Below, piece by piece: positions 8,991 to 17,631 of a DNA stretch of 64,000 nucleotides (position 1 is the first letter of the stretch; each line of letters starts with the position of its first letter). This stretch comes from Alphaproteobacteria bacterium (lineage in GTDB: Bacteria > Pseudomonadota > Alphaproteobacteria > TMED109): NCBI GenBank assembly GCA_022825235.1, contig JAJDYI010000015.1, positions 1 to 64,000 on the forward strand. The letters are read 5' to 3'. A program made the position numbers and the translations under genes. The notes under the pieces are model-generated. The model was not told the origin of the DNA and did not search any database. It saw nothing but the letters and a program-made list of their open reading frames with translations.

Positions 8991-9638
8991 TCAATCGTCG
9001 CGCCAAGGTTCGACCGCGCCGCGCTCGATCACGTACGTGTGCTCGAAGAGGCTGCCCGCCCGCTCCATCTCCGATTCGGAGATCAGGACGGTCGTGCCCT
9101 CCCGCTGGAGATTCGCCAGGACTTCGGCCAGCCGGAGGGCCAGCGCCGGGGCCACCCCCTCGAAGGGCTCGTCGAGCAGCAGCATCCGTCCCCCGGCGAC
9201 CAGGGCGCGGGCCAACGCCACCAGTTTCTGCTGGCCCCCCGACAGCTGCTCCACCCGGCGCGCGCGCATGTCGGCGACCTCGGCAATGAACGTGTACGCC
9301 CGCGCGCACCGGGCGGCGCCGTCGGCATGCCCCGATCCCCAGGCCGGCAGCAGGAGGTTTTCCTCCACGGTGAGGCCGGGAATCAGGCGGCGGTCCTCGG
9401 GCATGTACCCGATCCCCTGGCGGGTGCGCCGGTGCGCGGGGGCCGCCGTGATGTCCTCGCCGTCGAGCAGGATTTGGCCGGCGCGGGCGCGGATCAGCCC
9501 CATGACGGCACGCATCAGGGTCGTCTTGCCGGCGCCGTTGCGGCCGACCAGCCCGGTGAAGCCCTGCACCGTCAGATCAACCCCGTGCAGGATCGTGCTG
9601 CCACCGAAATTGACCGTGAGATTCCGGATCTCAAGCAT
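8991..9638 (-). CDS. livF: Branched-chain amino acid-type ABC transporter ATPase (LivF)
   Basis: A 215-residue ABC ATPase, a little shorter than usual LivF (about 235). Walker A is GRNGAGKT (32-39), the signature is LSGGQQ (132-137), and Walker B ends LLLDEP with Asp156/Glu157. It closes the livH-livM-livG-livF run, and its first codons overlap the last codons of livG by 8 bases. The family imports branched-chain or other amino acids, amides or short-chain carboxylates across the inner membrane. The true substrate here is unknown because no binding protein is encoded alongside. Confidence 0.88.
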   Translation of the reverse strand: MLEIRNLTVNFGGSTILHGVDLTVQGFTGLVGRNGAGKTTLMRAVMGLIRARAGQILLDGEDITAAPAHRRTRQGIGYMPEDRRLIPGLTVEENLLLPAWGSGHADGAARCARAYTFIAEVADMRARRVEQLSGGQQKLVALARALVAGGRMLLLDEPFEGVAPALALRLAEVLANLQREGTTVLISESEMERAGSLFEHTYVIERGAVEPWRDD

Positions 9639-10401
9639 CGGGGGCGCGTCCCGGCCGGCGGCCGACCACGTGCTCGATCACCGCCGGGTCCTCGAGGACC
9701 ACATCCGGCGTACCGTCCGCCAGCACGCGTCCCTCGCGGAACGCGATCACCCGGTCGGCGTAGCGACCCACCACTTCCATGTCGTGTTCGACAAACAGCA
9801 CCGTCGCCCCCGACTTCCGGAGGGCGTCGATGACGTTGCCCATCACGTCGAACTTTTCCTTCGTGCTGATGCCGCTCGTCGGTTCGTCCAGCAGGATCAT
9901 CGCCGGCTGCCCGACCATCGCCATCGCGATGTCGAGAAGCTTGCGCACCCCCTGCGGCAGCCGGTCGACCCGCGTCGTCGCCGACTCCGCGATCCGGTAG
10001 CGTTCCATGATCGCCGTCGCTTCGTTCTCGACTTCCGGCCGCACGAGGGGCTGCCACCAGGGCGGGCGGCGGTGGCCGAACACGCCGACCGCGAGCAGCA
10101 GGTTCTCGTACACGGTGAGGCCGGGAAACAGCTGCGGAATCTGGAACGAGCGGTGGATCCCGGCCTCGGTGGCCTGCCCGACGGAGCACCCGGTGATGTC
10201 CTTGCCCCGGAACAGGATCTGTCCCAGGTCCGGGGTCAGGTAGCCGGTGACCATGTTGCAGAACGTGGTCTTCCCGGCCCCGTTGGCACCGATCACGCCC
10301 ACGATCTCGCCCGCCGTCACCGATACGTTGACGTCTTCCGCAGCGACCACGGCGCCGAACCGCTTCCCGAGGCCGCGGGTCTCGAGCAGGACTTCAGGCA
10401 T
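9631..10401 (-). CDS. livG: Branched-chain amino acid-type ABC transporter ATPase (LivG)
   Basis: A 256-residue ABC ATPase. Walker A is GANGAGKT (38-45) and Walker B ends ILLDEP. The signature loop reads LPQGVRK instead of the common LSYGQQ/LPYGQQ, a departure seen in divergent LivG branches. The start at 10401 overlaps the end of livM by 8 bases; a longer open frame upstream is the shadow of livM. It pairs with LivF to drive the LivH-LivM permease. Confidence 0.87.
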   Translation of the reverse strand: MPEVLLETRGLGKRFGAVVAAEDVNVSVTAGEIVGVIGANGAGKTTFCNMVTGYLTPDLGQILFRGKDITGCSVGQATEAGIHRSFQIPQLFPGLTVYENLLLAVGVFGHRRPPWWQPLVRPEVENEATAIMERYRIAESATTRVDRLPQGVRKLLDIAMAMVGQPAMILLDEPTSGISTKEKFDVMGNVIDALRKSGATVLFVEHDMEVVGRYADRVIAFREGRVLADGTPDVVLEDPAVIEHVVGRRPGRAPDA

Positions 10402-11356
10402 CACGGCCGCGCAACCGGTCGGCCAGCGACCAGAGACCGCCCGGCAGGAAGAGGATGACCAGGAGCAGGGTGATGCCCAGCAGCATCTGCCACGCGTCGG
10501 GGGCGTACTGGAGGGCGAACGTGCGCACCAGCTCGAAGACCGTCTGCGCGATGAAGGGTGCGGCGACATTCCCCGATCCGCCCAGGATCGCCACGAACAC
10601 GAACTCGCCGGACTTCGTCCAGTAGGCCGTGTCCTCCGGGGTCACGTGGCCGATGAGCAGGACCGTGAACACGCCGCCGAGCGCCGCGAGCTTCGCGGCT
10701 GCGATGTAGGCGATGTGGACGGCCCCCCGGGCGGACACGCCCAGGTACCGGAGCCGCAGCTCGTTCTCGCGCACGCCCTGGCCGGCATAGCCGATGGGAC
10801 TGGCGAGAATCCGGTCCACCCACCAGGCCACCACGGCCGTGAAGACCACGATGTAGCCGAACAGCATGAACGTCAGCCGCCCGGCCTCGGGATCCGGAGC
10901 GAAGCCGAGCAGGGTGGGCACCCCGACGCTGAACCCGTCGGTGCTCCCCAGCACGACCGTCTTCGCCAGGATGCCGAACAGGATCATCGAGAACGCCAGG
11001 TTCAGCATCGCGAAGAAGATGCCGCGATGGCCCCGGACGATGTAGCCGAGCGCCCACGCGACCGCCCCTGCCGCGGCGATCCCCGCGACGCTCAGCACCA
11101 GCATGTCCGTGATGCCCAGAAACTGGTTGGCAAGCGCCGCCGCATACCCGCCGATCGCGAAGAACAGGCCCTGTCCGAACGACACCAGGCCGAACCGGAT
11201 CAGGATCAGCAGGCCCAGCACCACCAGGCCGCCGCCGAGCGACACCGCCACGGTGTGCGCCGCCCACGCCGGGAGCAGCGGCCAAAGCGCGAGCAGCGCC
11301 GCGGTCGCCACCGCGATCCCCACCGTGGTGAGGCGGACGCGTCGGAGCCGCGTCAT
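10394..11356 (-). CDS. livM: Branched-chain amino acid-type ABC transporter permease (LivM)
   Basis: A 320-residue integral membrane protein with about eight to nine hydrophobic segments and the LivM-like sequence …GLISFGQGLFFAIGGYAAA-type motif (here VSFGQGLFFAIGGYAAALA). The start at 11356 overlaps the livH stop as ATGA, showing translational coupling. It forms the heterodimeric channel with LivH in the inner membrane. Confidence 0.88.
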   Translation of the reverse strand: MTRLRRVRLTTVGIAVATAALLALWPLLPAWAAHTVAVSLGGGLVVLGLLILIRFGLVSFGQGLFFAIGGYAAALANQFLGITDMLVLSVAGIAAAGAVAWALGYIVRGHRGIFFAMLNLAFSMILFGILAKTVVLGSTDGFSVGVPTLLGFAPDPEAGRLTFMLFGYIVVFTAVVAWWVDRILASPIGYAGQGVRENELRLRYLGVSARGAVHIAYIAAAKLAALGGVFTVLLIGHVTPEDTAYWTKSGEFVFVAILGGSGNVAAPFIAQTVFELVRTFALQYAPDAWQMLLGITLLLVILFLPGGLWSLADRLRGRDA

Positions 11357-12252
11357 ATCCGTCGGGCCTTCGGCTTGCCGAACAGCCCCTCGGGCCGCAC
11401 CGCGAGCACCACCGTCATGACCACGAACACCACGAACAGCTCGAGTTCCGGCCGGAAGAACACGGCGGCCGTCCGGCCCAACCCGACCAGCAGCGCACCG
11501 ACGGCCGCGCCCTCGACCGAACCGAGGCCGCCGATGACCACGACCGCGAAGGCCAGCACGATCAGTTCGACGCCGATGCCGGGCACGACGGAAATCAACG
11601 GGGCGCTCAGGGCGCCGCCGAGCGCCCCGAGGAATGCTCCGCACAGGAAGGTCACCGTGAAGAACCGGGTCACGTTGATTCCGAGGGCGGCGGCGATCTC
11701 CCGGTCGTGAATGACCGCAATGAGCAGCTTGCCGGGACGGGTCCGATGGATCGCGGCCCAGATGCCGAGACCGATCAGCGCCACCACGGGCACGAGCAGC
11801 AGGTCGTACCCCACGTATGGAATCCCGGCCACGGAGATCGTGCCGAACAGGAAGCGCGGCTGGAACGCGATGTAGGATTCCGGCCCGAAGATCAGCTTCA
11901 TCACGTCTTCGAGGACGAGGAAGACGGCGTAGGTGGCCAGCACGATCACGATTTCGTCGCGGCCGTAGACCCAGCGGAGGACCCCGCGCTCGATCAGCAG
12001 CCCGACGACGACGCCGACGACGACGGCGGCCACCAGCATGATGGCGAGCAGTTCGAAGCCTGCATCGGGGGCGCCGCTGACGTACATTCCAACGGCCCAG
12101 GCCGCCGTGTACGCTCCCAGCGCGTACAGGCTCCCGTGCGCCACGTTCAGGACGTTCATCACCCCGAAAATCAGGGTGAGGCCGATCGAGACGATGAACA
12201 GCCAGGATGCGTAGACCAAGCTGTCGACGACAATCGCGGCCAGCTCAATCAT
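11353..12252 (-). CDS. livH: Branched-chain amino acid-type ABC transporter permease (LivH)
   Basis: A 299-residue inner-membrane permease with the LivH signature NVLNVAHGSLYALGAY in the second membrane segment and GLGSVEGAAVGALLVG near the C-terminus. It is the first gene of the minus-strand liv run. Its ATG at 12252 faces the dusA start about 80 bases away, so the two share a short divergent promoter region. A livK-type binding protein gene would normally adjoin, but none is present on either side. Confidence 0.88.
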   Translation of the reverse strand: MIELAAIVVDSLVYASWLFIVSIGLTLIFGVMNVLNVAHGSLYALGAYTAAWAVGMYVSGAPDAGFELLAIMLVAAVVVGVVVGLLIERGVLRWVYGRDEIVIVLATYAVFLVLEDVMKLIFGPESYIAFQPRFLFGTISVAGIPYVGYDLLLVPVVALIGLGIWAAIHRTRPGKLLIAVIHDREIAAALGINVTRFFTVTFLCGAFLGALGGALSAPLISVVPGIGVELIVLAFAVVVIGGLGSVEGAAVGALLVGLGRTAAVFFRPELELFVVFVVMTVVLAVRPEGLFGKPKARRI

Positions 12253-12330
12253 CACGGGTCTCCGCGCTGTCCGCACCCAGCACGAGCCGCGCAGGCCCCG
12301 ATCCGTGCGCTCGTCGCACATTGCAGGAAG

Positions 12331-13317
12331 ATGATGCTTGAAGCAACCGCCCGGCACCGTTCTCCGCAAGCCCTGGACCGGCGGCTGTCCGTGGCCCCGA
12401 TGATGCAGCGGACGGACCGCCATTTCCGTCGGTTCATGCGTCGATTGACGCGGCGCACGCTGCTCTACACGGAGATGATTCCGCTGGGCGCGATCCTGCA
12501 CGGGCCTCGCGAGCGGCGCCTGCGGCTCGATGCGGCCGAGCAGCCGGTCGCGCTGCAGGTCGGCGGCAGCGATCCGGCCGGCCTCTCGACGGCGGCCAGG
12601 CTCGTCGGCCGCTTCGGGTACCGGGAGATCAATCTCAACTGCGGCTGTCCCAGCAATGCCGTCCGGGACGGCGGTTTTGGCGTCGTCCTGATGCGAACGC
12701 CCGCACGCACGGCGGAATGCGTGCGGGCGATGGTCGACAGCACGGATCTGCCGGTCACGGTCAAGGCGAGGATCGGTCTCGACACCGACCGCAGCGAGGC
12801 GTTCCTGGATGACTTCGTCGGCACCGTCGCCGATGCGGGTTGCCGCAGCTTCATCGTTCACGCGCGCTCGGCGTGGCTGACGGGGCTGAATCCGAAGCAG
12901 AACCGGACGATTCCGCCGCTCGACTACGCGCGCGTCCGGCGCCTCGCCCGCCACCGCCCGGATCTCGAGATCGTCGTGAACGGCGGCATCCGCTCATTGT
13001 CGGAGGCCGCCAGCTTCCTTGCCGAGGGCTTCTCCGGCGCGATGATCGGACGGGCGGCCTGGGAGCACCCGTGGCAGTTCGCCGAGGCGGATCACCGGGT
13101 CTTCGGGGCGCCACGACCGCTGCTGACGCGCGAGGAGGTGCTCCGTGCCCACGCCCCCTACGTCGCCCGCGCGATGGCCGACGGCGAGCCCTTCCACCGG
13201 CTCGCACGTCCCCTGGCGGGGCTGTACCGCCGGCAGCCGGGGGCCCGGCGCTGGCGGCGGGCGCTCGCGGAACACCGAACCCTCGATGACGCGCTGGGGT
13301 CCATGGCCGCCGCGTGA
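12331..13317 (+). CDS. dusA: tRNA-dihydrouridine(20/20a) synthase
   Basis: A 328-residue flavoenzyme of the DUS family, reducing uridine to 5,6-dihydrouridine in the tRNA D-loop with FMN and NADPH. LSVAPMMQRTDRHFR at the N-terminus, the catalytic Cys in NLNCGCPS and HARSAWLTGLNPKQNR are diagnostic of the DusA subgroup. NGGI and the GRAAWEHPW segment bind the flavin. Two adjacent ATGs (12331 and 12334) are possible; AGGAAG at 12325-12330 suits the second slightly better. The frame is open back to 11707 only as the shadow of livH. Confidence 0.92.
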   Translation: MMLEATARHRSPQALDRRLSVAPMMQRTDRHFRRFMRRLTRRTLLYTEMIPLGAILHGPRERRLRLDAAEQPVALQVGGSDPAGLSTAARLVGRFGYREINLNCGCPSNAVRDGGFGVVLMRTPARTAECVRAMVDSTDLPVTVKARIGLDTDRSEAFLDDFVGTVADAGCRSFIVHARSAWLTGLNPKQNRTIPPLDYARVRRLARHRPDLEIVVNGGIRSLSEAASFLAEGFSGAMIGRAAWEHPWQFAEADHRVFGAPRPLLTREEVLRAHAPYVARAMADGEPFHRLARPLAGLYRRQPGARRWRRALAEHRTLDDALGSMAAA

Positions 13318-13339
13318 AGCCGCCGCCCCGGCGCCAGCC

Positions 13340-16300
13340 CTATGGCTTCGAGCGCCCGCCTTCCGCGTAGGCGGCCGGGGCCGGCACGCCGGTCCCCTCC
13401 GCGTGGCGCTCGGCCTCGAAGTTCCCGAACAGCTGCATCATCAGCGGCAGGACCAGCAGGTTCAGCAGCGTCGACGACGCCAGCCCGCCGATGATGATCG
13501 CCGCCATCGGCCCCATGATCTCATGGCCGGGATTGTCCGCATCCAGGGCGATCGGAAGCATGGCCAGCGCGGTCACGAGCGCCGTCATCAGGATCGACGG
13601 CAGGCGTTCCACGGCGCCGCGAACCACCGTGTCGTTGGTCCATGGCGCACCCTCCACCACGACGAGTTGGCGGTAGTGGGACACGAGCATGATGGAGTTG
13701 CGGAGCGTGATCCCGAACAGCGTGACGAACCCCACCAGGGATCCCAGCGACACCACGCCGCCCGTGAGATACGCGGCCACGACGCCACCCACCAGGGCAA
13801 AGGGAAGATTGGCGAGCACCAGCAGCAGCGCCCGTCCCCGCCCCAGCGCCATCCTGGCCAGGACCATGATCCCGATGCCCGCGAGCACGGCGGCGAAGAC
13901 CAGTTCCTCCCGCGAGCGGCGTTGTTCGAGCGCCGTGCCCGCGAGATCGAAGTACACGCCGCGCGGGAGAATCTCCGCTTCGGCCAGCGCCTTCTCGACC
14001 CGCTGTACCACCGTTTCCACGTCCGTATCGGTGACGTGGCCGGTCACGACCTGCAGGCGCCGGCCGCCATCGCGAAGAATCGTGTAGCGCCCGCGCCCCA
14101 TGCGGACATCGGCGAACGCGGACAGGGGCTCCAGCACCCCGTCCGGGCGCCGCACCTGGAGATCCGCCAGGGCGAACGGGTTCGCCCGGTCGCTCGCATC
14201 GAACACGAGCGTGACCGGGAACGGAATGCCGTCGCGAAAGACCGTCCCGAGCCGCAGGCCGCCGTACGTCGCCTCCACGGCCTCGATGACGTCGGTCGGC
14301 GCGATGCCGGCCTGTCCCAGGCGCTGCCAGTCCAGATGAACCTCGGCCTGCGGGCGTCCCAGCGCCGCCCGCACTTGGACCTGGCGGAGCCCCGGCACAT
14401 TCTCGAGCAGGTCGGCGACCCTGGCGGCGGCGGCGTCGAGCACGGCGAGGTCCGGACCGAAAATCCGGACGACCAGGGGCGCGGCGTAGCCGGAGACCGT
14501 CTCGTCGACTCGCTCGATCAGGAACGTGTTCAATTCGGCGGCGATCCCCGGCGTGCTGTCGAGAATCTCGCGAATCTGGTCGAACACCGCCTGCTGTCCG
14601 GCGCCCGACAAGGGTTCGAGCTCGACTTCGTATTCGGCGTAGTGACTCCCGTAGGTGTCGGCTCCCCGTTCGGCGCGCCCCGCCCACTGGGACATCGAAC
14701 GCACCCCCTCGACCTGCAGGACCTGGCGGGTCAGGCGCGTGCCGACGCGAATCGTCTCCTCCAGGGATGTGCCGGGCAGCCCGGACGTGTGGATCATGTA
14801 GTGGCCCTCGCGAAGCTCGGGCAGGAAGGAGCTGCCGAGGCCGGGAAGCAGCGCCACGCCGAAGAGGGAGCCGCCGAGCGCCACGACGACCGTCACGCCC
14901 GGGATCCGTCCGAGCATGCGCAGCACCCAGCCGTAGGCCGGGGTCAGCACCCGAATGAGCGGCGGCGTGCGGTAGACCCCGCGGGCTGCGAGCAGGGTTC
15001 GGCAGAGGGCGGGCGTGAGGGTCAGGGCGACCACCAGCGACGCAAAGATCGCCAGGATGTAGGCGAGGCCCAGCGGCGCGAACATGCGGCCCGCGACCCC
15101 GGACACGGCAAAGAGCGGGACGAACACGAGCATCACGATGGCGCTCGCGTGCACCATCGAGCCGCGCACCTCCATCGACGCGTCGAACACCACGTCGTCC
15201 AGCCCCGGCGGCGACGGGCCTGACAATCGCTGCCGCAGCCGCCGCAGGATGTTCTCGGTGTCGATGATGGCGTCGTCGACCACCTCGCCGAGCGCGATGG
15301 CCAACCCCCCGATGACCATGATGTTGAACGTCGTGCCGGTCTCGAGCATCCCGAGCGCAGCGGCAATCAGCGACACGGGGATCGCGCTCGCCGTAATGAT
15401 CGCGGCCCGCACGTCGAACAGGAACGCCAGCAGCACCAGCACGACCAGCCCCGCCCCGATCGCGAGATGCGCGGAAATGCTCCCCACGGACCGCTCGACG
15501 TAGTGCGCCGGGCGGAAGAGGTCCCGATGCACGAAGACGCCGACCGAAGCGAGCGCCGGCGTCAGGTTGTCCAGGGCCTGATCCAGGCCCCGGGTCACAG
15601 CCACGGTGCTCGAGCGAAACTGGCCAATCACCATGAGCAGGACCGCGGGCTCCCCCCCGACCGTCGCCATGCTGACCGGGTGGTCCGCGCCGAAGCCGAT
15701 ATCGGCGATATCGGTCAGCGGGATACGGAGCCCGTCCGCCCGCGTGACGTGCAGCGCCCGGAGGGCGGCTTCCGACAGCGCCCCCTCGCCCACGACCACC
15801 GCGAGTGTCTGGTTGGCCGTGTCGACCCGGCCGGAGCCGCGGTAGCCGGCCGCGCGCACCGCGTGCATCAATTCACTGATCGTGACTTCCGCGCGGGCCA
15901 GGCGCTCCGGATCTGGCCGGATCTGCAGGGATTCGAGCTCGCCCCCGAAGACGTTGACGTCGGCGACGCCCGGCACCTCGAGCAGATGCGGCAGCACCGC
16001 GCGCTCGATCGTGGAACGGAGGCGTTCGGGGTCCCGCTCGGCGGTGAACCCGACGGTCATGACGGTGGCCGCGCTCGAGGAGAGGGGAACGATCGTGGGC
16101 GTGGCTGCGGACCGGTGGAGCTGCCCCGACGCGACCGCGAGACGCGCCGCGACGGCCGCCCGGTTGATTTCGTCGCGGGTGCCGTCCTCGAAGGTCAGCG
16201 TGACGATCGACAGCCCGCTGATCGATTCCGAAAACGTCCCGATCAGGCTCGGGAGGCCCCGGAGGACTTCCTCGAGCGGCCGGGTGACCCCGGTCTCCAC

Positions 16301-16516
16301 CTGTTCGGCGGTCAGGCCCGGCGCCTCCGTCTGGACGATCACCTGCCGCGGCGCAAACTCCGGGAAGATGTCGAAGGCCCCTTCGGACAGGCGCCAAAGC
16401 CCCGCCGCCACCAGGGCGGCGGCCAGCGTCACCACCACACCCGGATGCCGGATCGAGAACCTGACGATCAGGGCCAGCACGAAGTCAGTCGTCGTCCTCG
16501 CGCATGATGTCGGCAC
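13340..16516 (-). CDS. RND efflux pump, heavy-metal (CusA/CzcA) family
   Basis: A 1058-residue inner-membrane proton antiporter with the duplicated RND architecture: one N-terminal membrane helix, a large periplasmic loop, a helical bundle near residues 340-545, a second loop and a C-terminal bundle. The motif GEVVDDAIIDTEN (about residues 408-420) supplies the Asp/Asp/Glu proton-relay residues characteristic of the HME subfamily (CzcA, CusA). It pumps metal ions or small compounds through the adaptor and outer-membrane factor encoded just upstream on the same strand. The ATG at 16516 overlaps the adaptor end by 32 bases; a GTG at 16481, just past the adaptor stop, is an alternative start. 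The substrate metal cannot be fixed from sequence. Confidence 0.88.
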   Translation of the reverse strand: MPTSCARTTTDFVLALIVRFSIRHPGVVVTLAAALVAAGLWRLSEGAFDIFPEFAPRQVIVQTEAPGLTAEQVETGVTRPLEEVLRGLPSLIGTFSESISGLSIVTLTFEDGTRDEINRAAVAARLAVASGQLHRSAATPTIVPLSSSAATVMTVGFTAERDPERLRSTIERAVLPHLLEVPGVADVNVFGGELESLQIRPDPERLARAEVTISELMHAVRAAGYRGSGRVDTANQTLAVVVGEGALSEAALRALHVTRADGLRIPLTDIADIGFGADHPVSMATVGGEPAVLLMVIGQFRSSTVAVTRGLDQALDNLTPALASVGVFVHRDLFRPAHYVERSVGSISAHLAIGAGLVVLVLLAFLFDVRAAIITASAIPVSLIAAALGMLETGTTFNIMVIGGLAIALGEVVDDAIIDTENILRRLRQRLSGPSPPGLDDVVFDASMEVRGSMVHASAIVMLVFVPLFAVSGVAGRMFAPLGLAYILAIFASLVVALTLTPALCRTLLAARGVYRTPPLIRVLTPAYGWVLRMLGRIPGVTVVVALGGSLFGVALLPGLGSSFLPELREGHYMIHTSGLPGTSLEETIRVGTRLTRQVLQVEGVRSMSQWAGRAERGADTYGSHYAEYEVELEPLSGAGQQAVFDQIREILDSTPGIAAELNTFLIERVDETVSGYAAPLVVRIFGPDLAVLDAAAARVADLLENVPGLRQVQVRAALGRPQAEVHLDWQRLGQAGIAPTDVIEAVEATYGGLRLGTVFRDGIPFPVTLVFDASDRANPFALADLQVRRPDGVLEPLSAFADVRMGRGRYTILRDGGRRLQVVTGHVTDTDVETVVQRVEKALAEAEILPRGVYFDLAGTALEQRRSREELVFAAVLAGIGIMVLARMALGRGRALLLVLANLPFALVGGVVAAYLTGGVVSLGSLVGFVTLFGITLRNSIMLVSHYRQLVVVEGAPWTNDTVVRGAVERLPSILMTALVTALAMLPIALDADNPGHEIMGPMAAIIIGGLASSTLLNLLVLPLMMQLFGNFEAERHAEGTGVPAPAAYAEGGRSKP

Positions 16517-17612
16517 GGAATTCCTCGGCCAGCAGCATCTGGCCGCCCCGGATCACGACGCGCGCGTCGGGATCCAGGACCGAATCCGGCACGAACCAGC
16601 TGCGGTCGATGCGGCGCAGGCCGCTCAGGGCCCGGCGGCCATACCGTCCGTCGCCGAGGTCGCAGTAGACCCAGATTCCGTCACCGTGAAAGAGGACCGC
16701 GCCGGCCGGCAGCACGAAGCCCGGCTCCGCCGCGTCCGTTGCCACGAAGGACACCTCGACCCGCAGCCCCGGGCGCAGACCCGCCCCGTCGGCAAGCAGC
16801 AGTACCGCGTCGGGGCCCATCCCGGCCACCTCGGCATAACCGGGACCGATGGGCTGGGCCAGGCGGACCTCGTCGCCGTTCCGTACTTCAACACGGAACT
16901 CCCGCCCGTCCAAGCGTTTCGGCAGCGCCGCCTGGACCAGCGCCTGGCTGCGGTCGGCCAAGGCTTCCAGCAGCGGCGCCCGATCGGCCGCCGCCCCCGC
17001 GAAATAGGTGCCCCACGTGTGCTGGATGTGCCGCAGGGTGCGGCCCCGCGCAGCCGATTGTTCCGCCCGCACCATTTCCTCGTCACGCAGCGCCCGCTCC
17101 GCCAGGTCCACGTCCGCCAGAAGTACCAGGCCCGTATCGTAGGCCTGCCGCAGCCGTTCGAGCCGCGCCCGCAAGGGCTCAAGCCGGGCCTCCGACTGGC
17201 CCAGGATCAGTTCGGTGCCGCGCAGGGACGCGATGTCACGGAGCAGGGACGCGACGTCCAGGACGGTGCCAAGGCCGGTGTGCCGCTCGACCCAGTCGGC
17301 AGCCCGCACCGGCGCCGCGACGACCCCGTTGGCCTCGGCCACCCCGGGCGGAAAAATCAGGACGCGCTCATCCTCTGCGAGCTCCAGCAGCGCCACCGGG
17401 GAATCGTCGTCATCATCGTCGTCGTCATCATCGTCATCGTGCTCCCGGACGGCCTCGCCGAACCCGGTCTCCGCGCCCTCTTCCTCCTGGAGGTGCGGCA
17501 GCAGACCAAAGCTGACAGCCGCCAGCACTTCCTCCGGGGCGAAGCGCTGCAGTCCGTACACCGCCGCATAGCCCCCGAGGAACGCGGCCACGAGCGCCAG
17601 CGTCAGGCGCAC
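16485..17612 (-). CDS. RND efflux periplasmic adaptor with a 12-Asp run
   Basis: A 375-residue membrane-fusion (HlyD/CusB-like) adaptor with an N-terminal membrane anchor (residues 2-21) and a helical hairpin (about 150-230) for docking to the outer-membrane factor. The C-terminal beta domains include LPAGAVLFHGDGIWVY, typical of the lipoyl/beta-barrel region. An unusual HDDDD… run of 12 consecutive Asp (residues 59-70) follows the anchor and could bind cations or act as a spacer. I chose the GTG at 17612 because it follows the stop of the outer-membrane factor by 19 bases and has GGGGAAGG upstream; the longer open frame runs over that gene. Confidence 0.82.
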   Translation of the reverse strand: MRLTLALVAAFLGGYAAVYGLQRFAPEEVLAAVSFGLLPHLQEEEGAETGFGEAVREHDDDDDDDDDDDDSPVALLELAEDERVLIFPPGVAEANGVVAAPVRAADWVERHTGLGTVLDVASLLRDIASLRGTELILGQSEARLEPLRARLERLRQAYDTGLVLLADVDLAERALRDEEMVRAEQSAARGRTLRHIQHTWGTYFAGAAADRAPLLEALADRSQALVQAALPKRLDGREFRVEVRNGDEVRLAQPIGPGYAEVAGMGPDAVLLLADGAGLRPGLRVEVSFVATDAAEPGFVLPAGAVLFHGDGIWVYCDLGDGRYGRRALSGLRRIDRSWFVPDSVLDPDARVVIRGGQMLLAEEFRADIMREDDD

Positions 17613-17631
17613 GGCTCTGCCTTCCCCGTCG

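Noticed and set aside
13145-15223. 692-codon plus-strand frame opposite the RND pump
   Set aside because: Shadow of the pump gene; the plus-strand product is low-complexity and lacks any motif.
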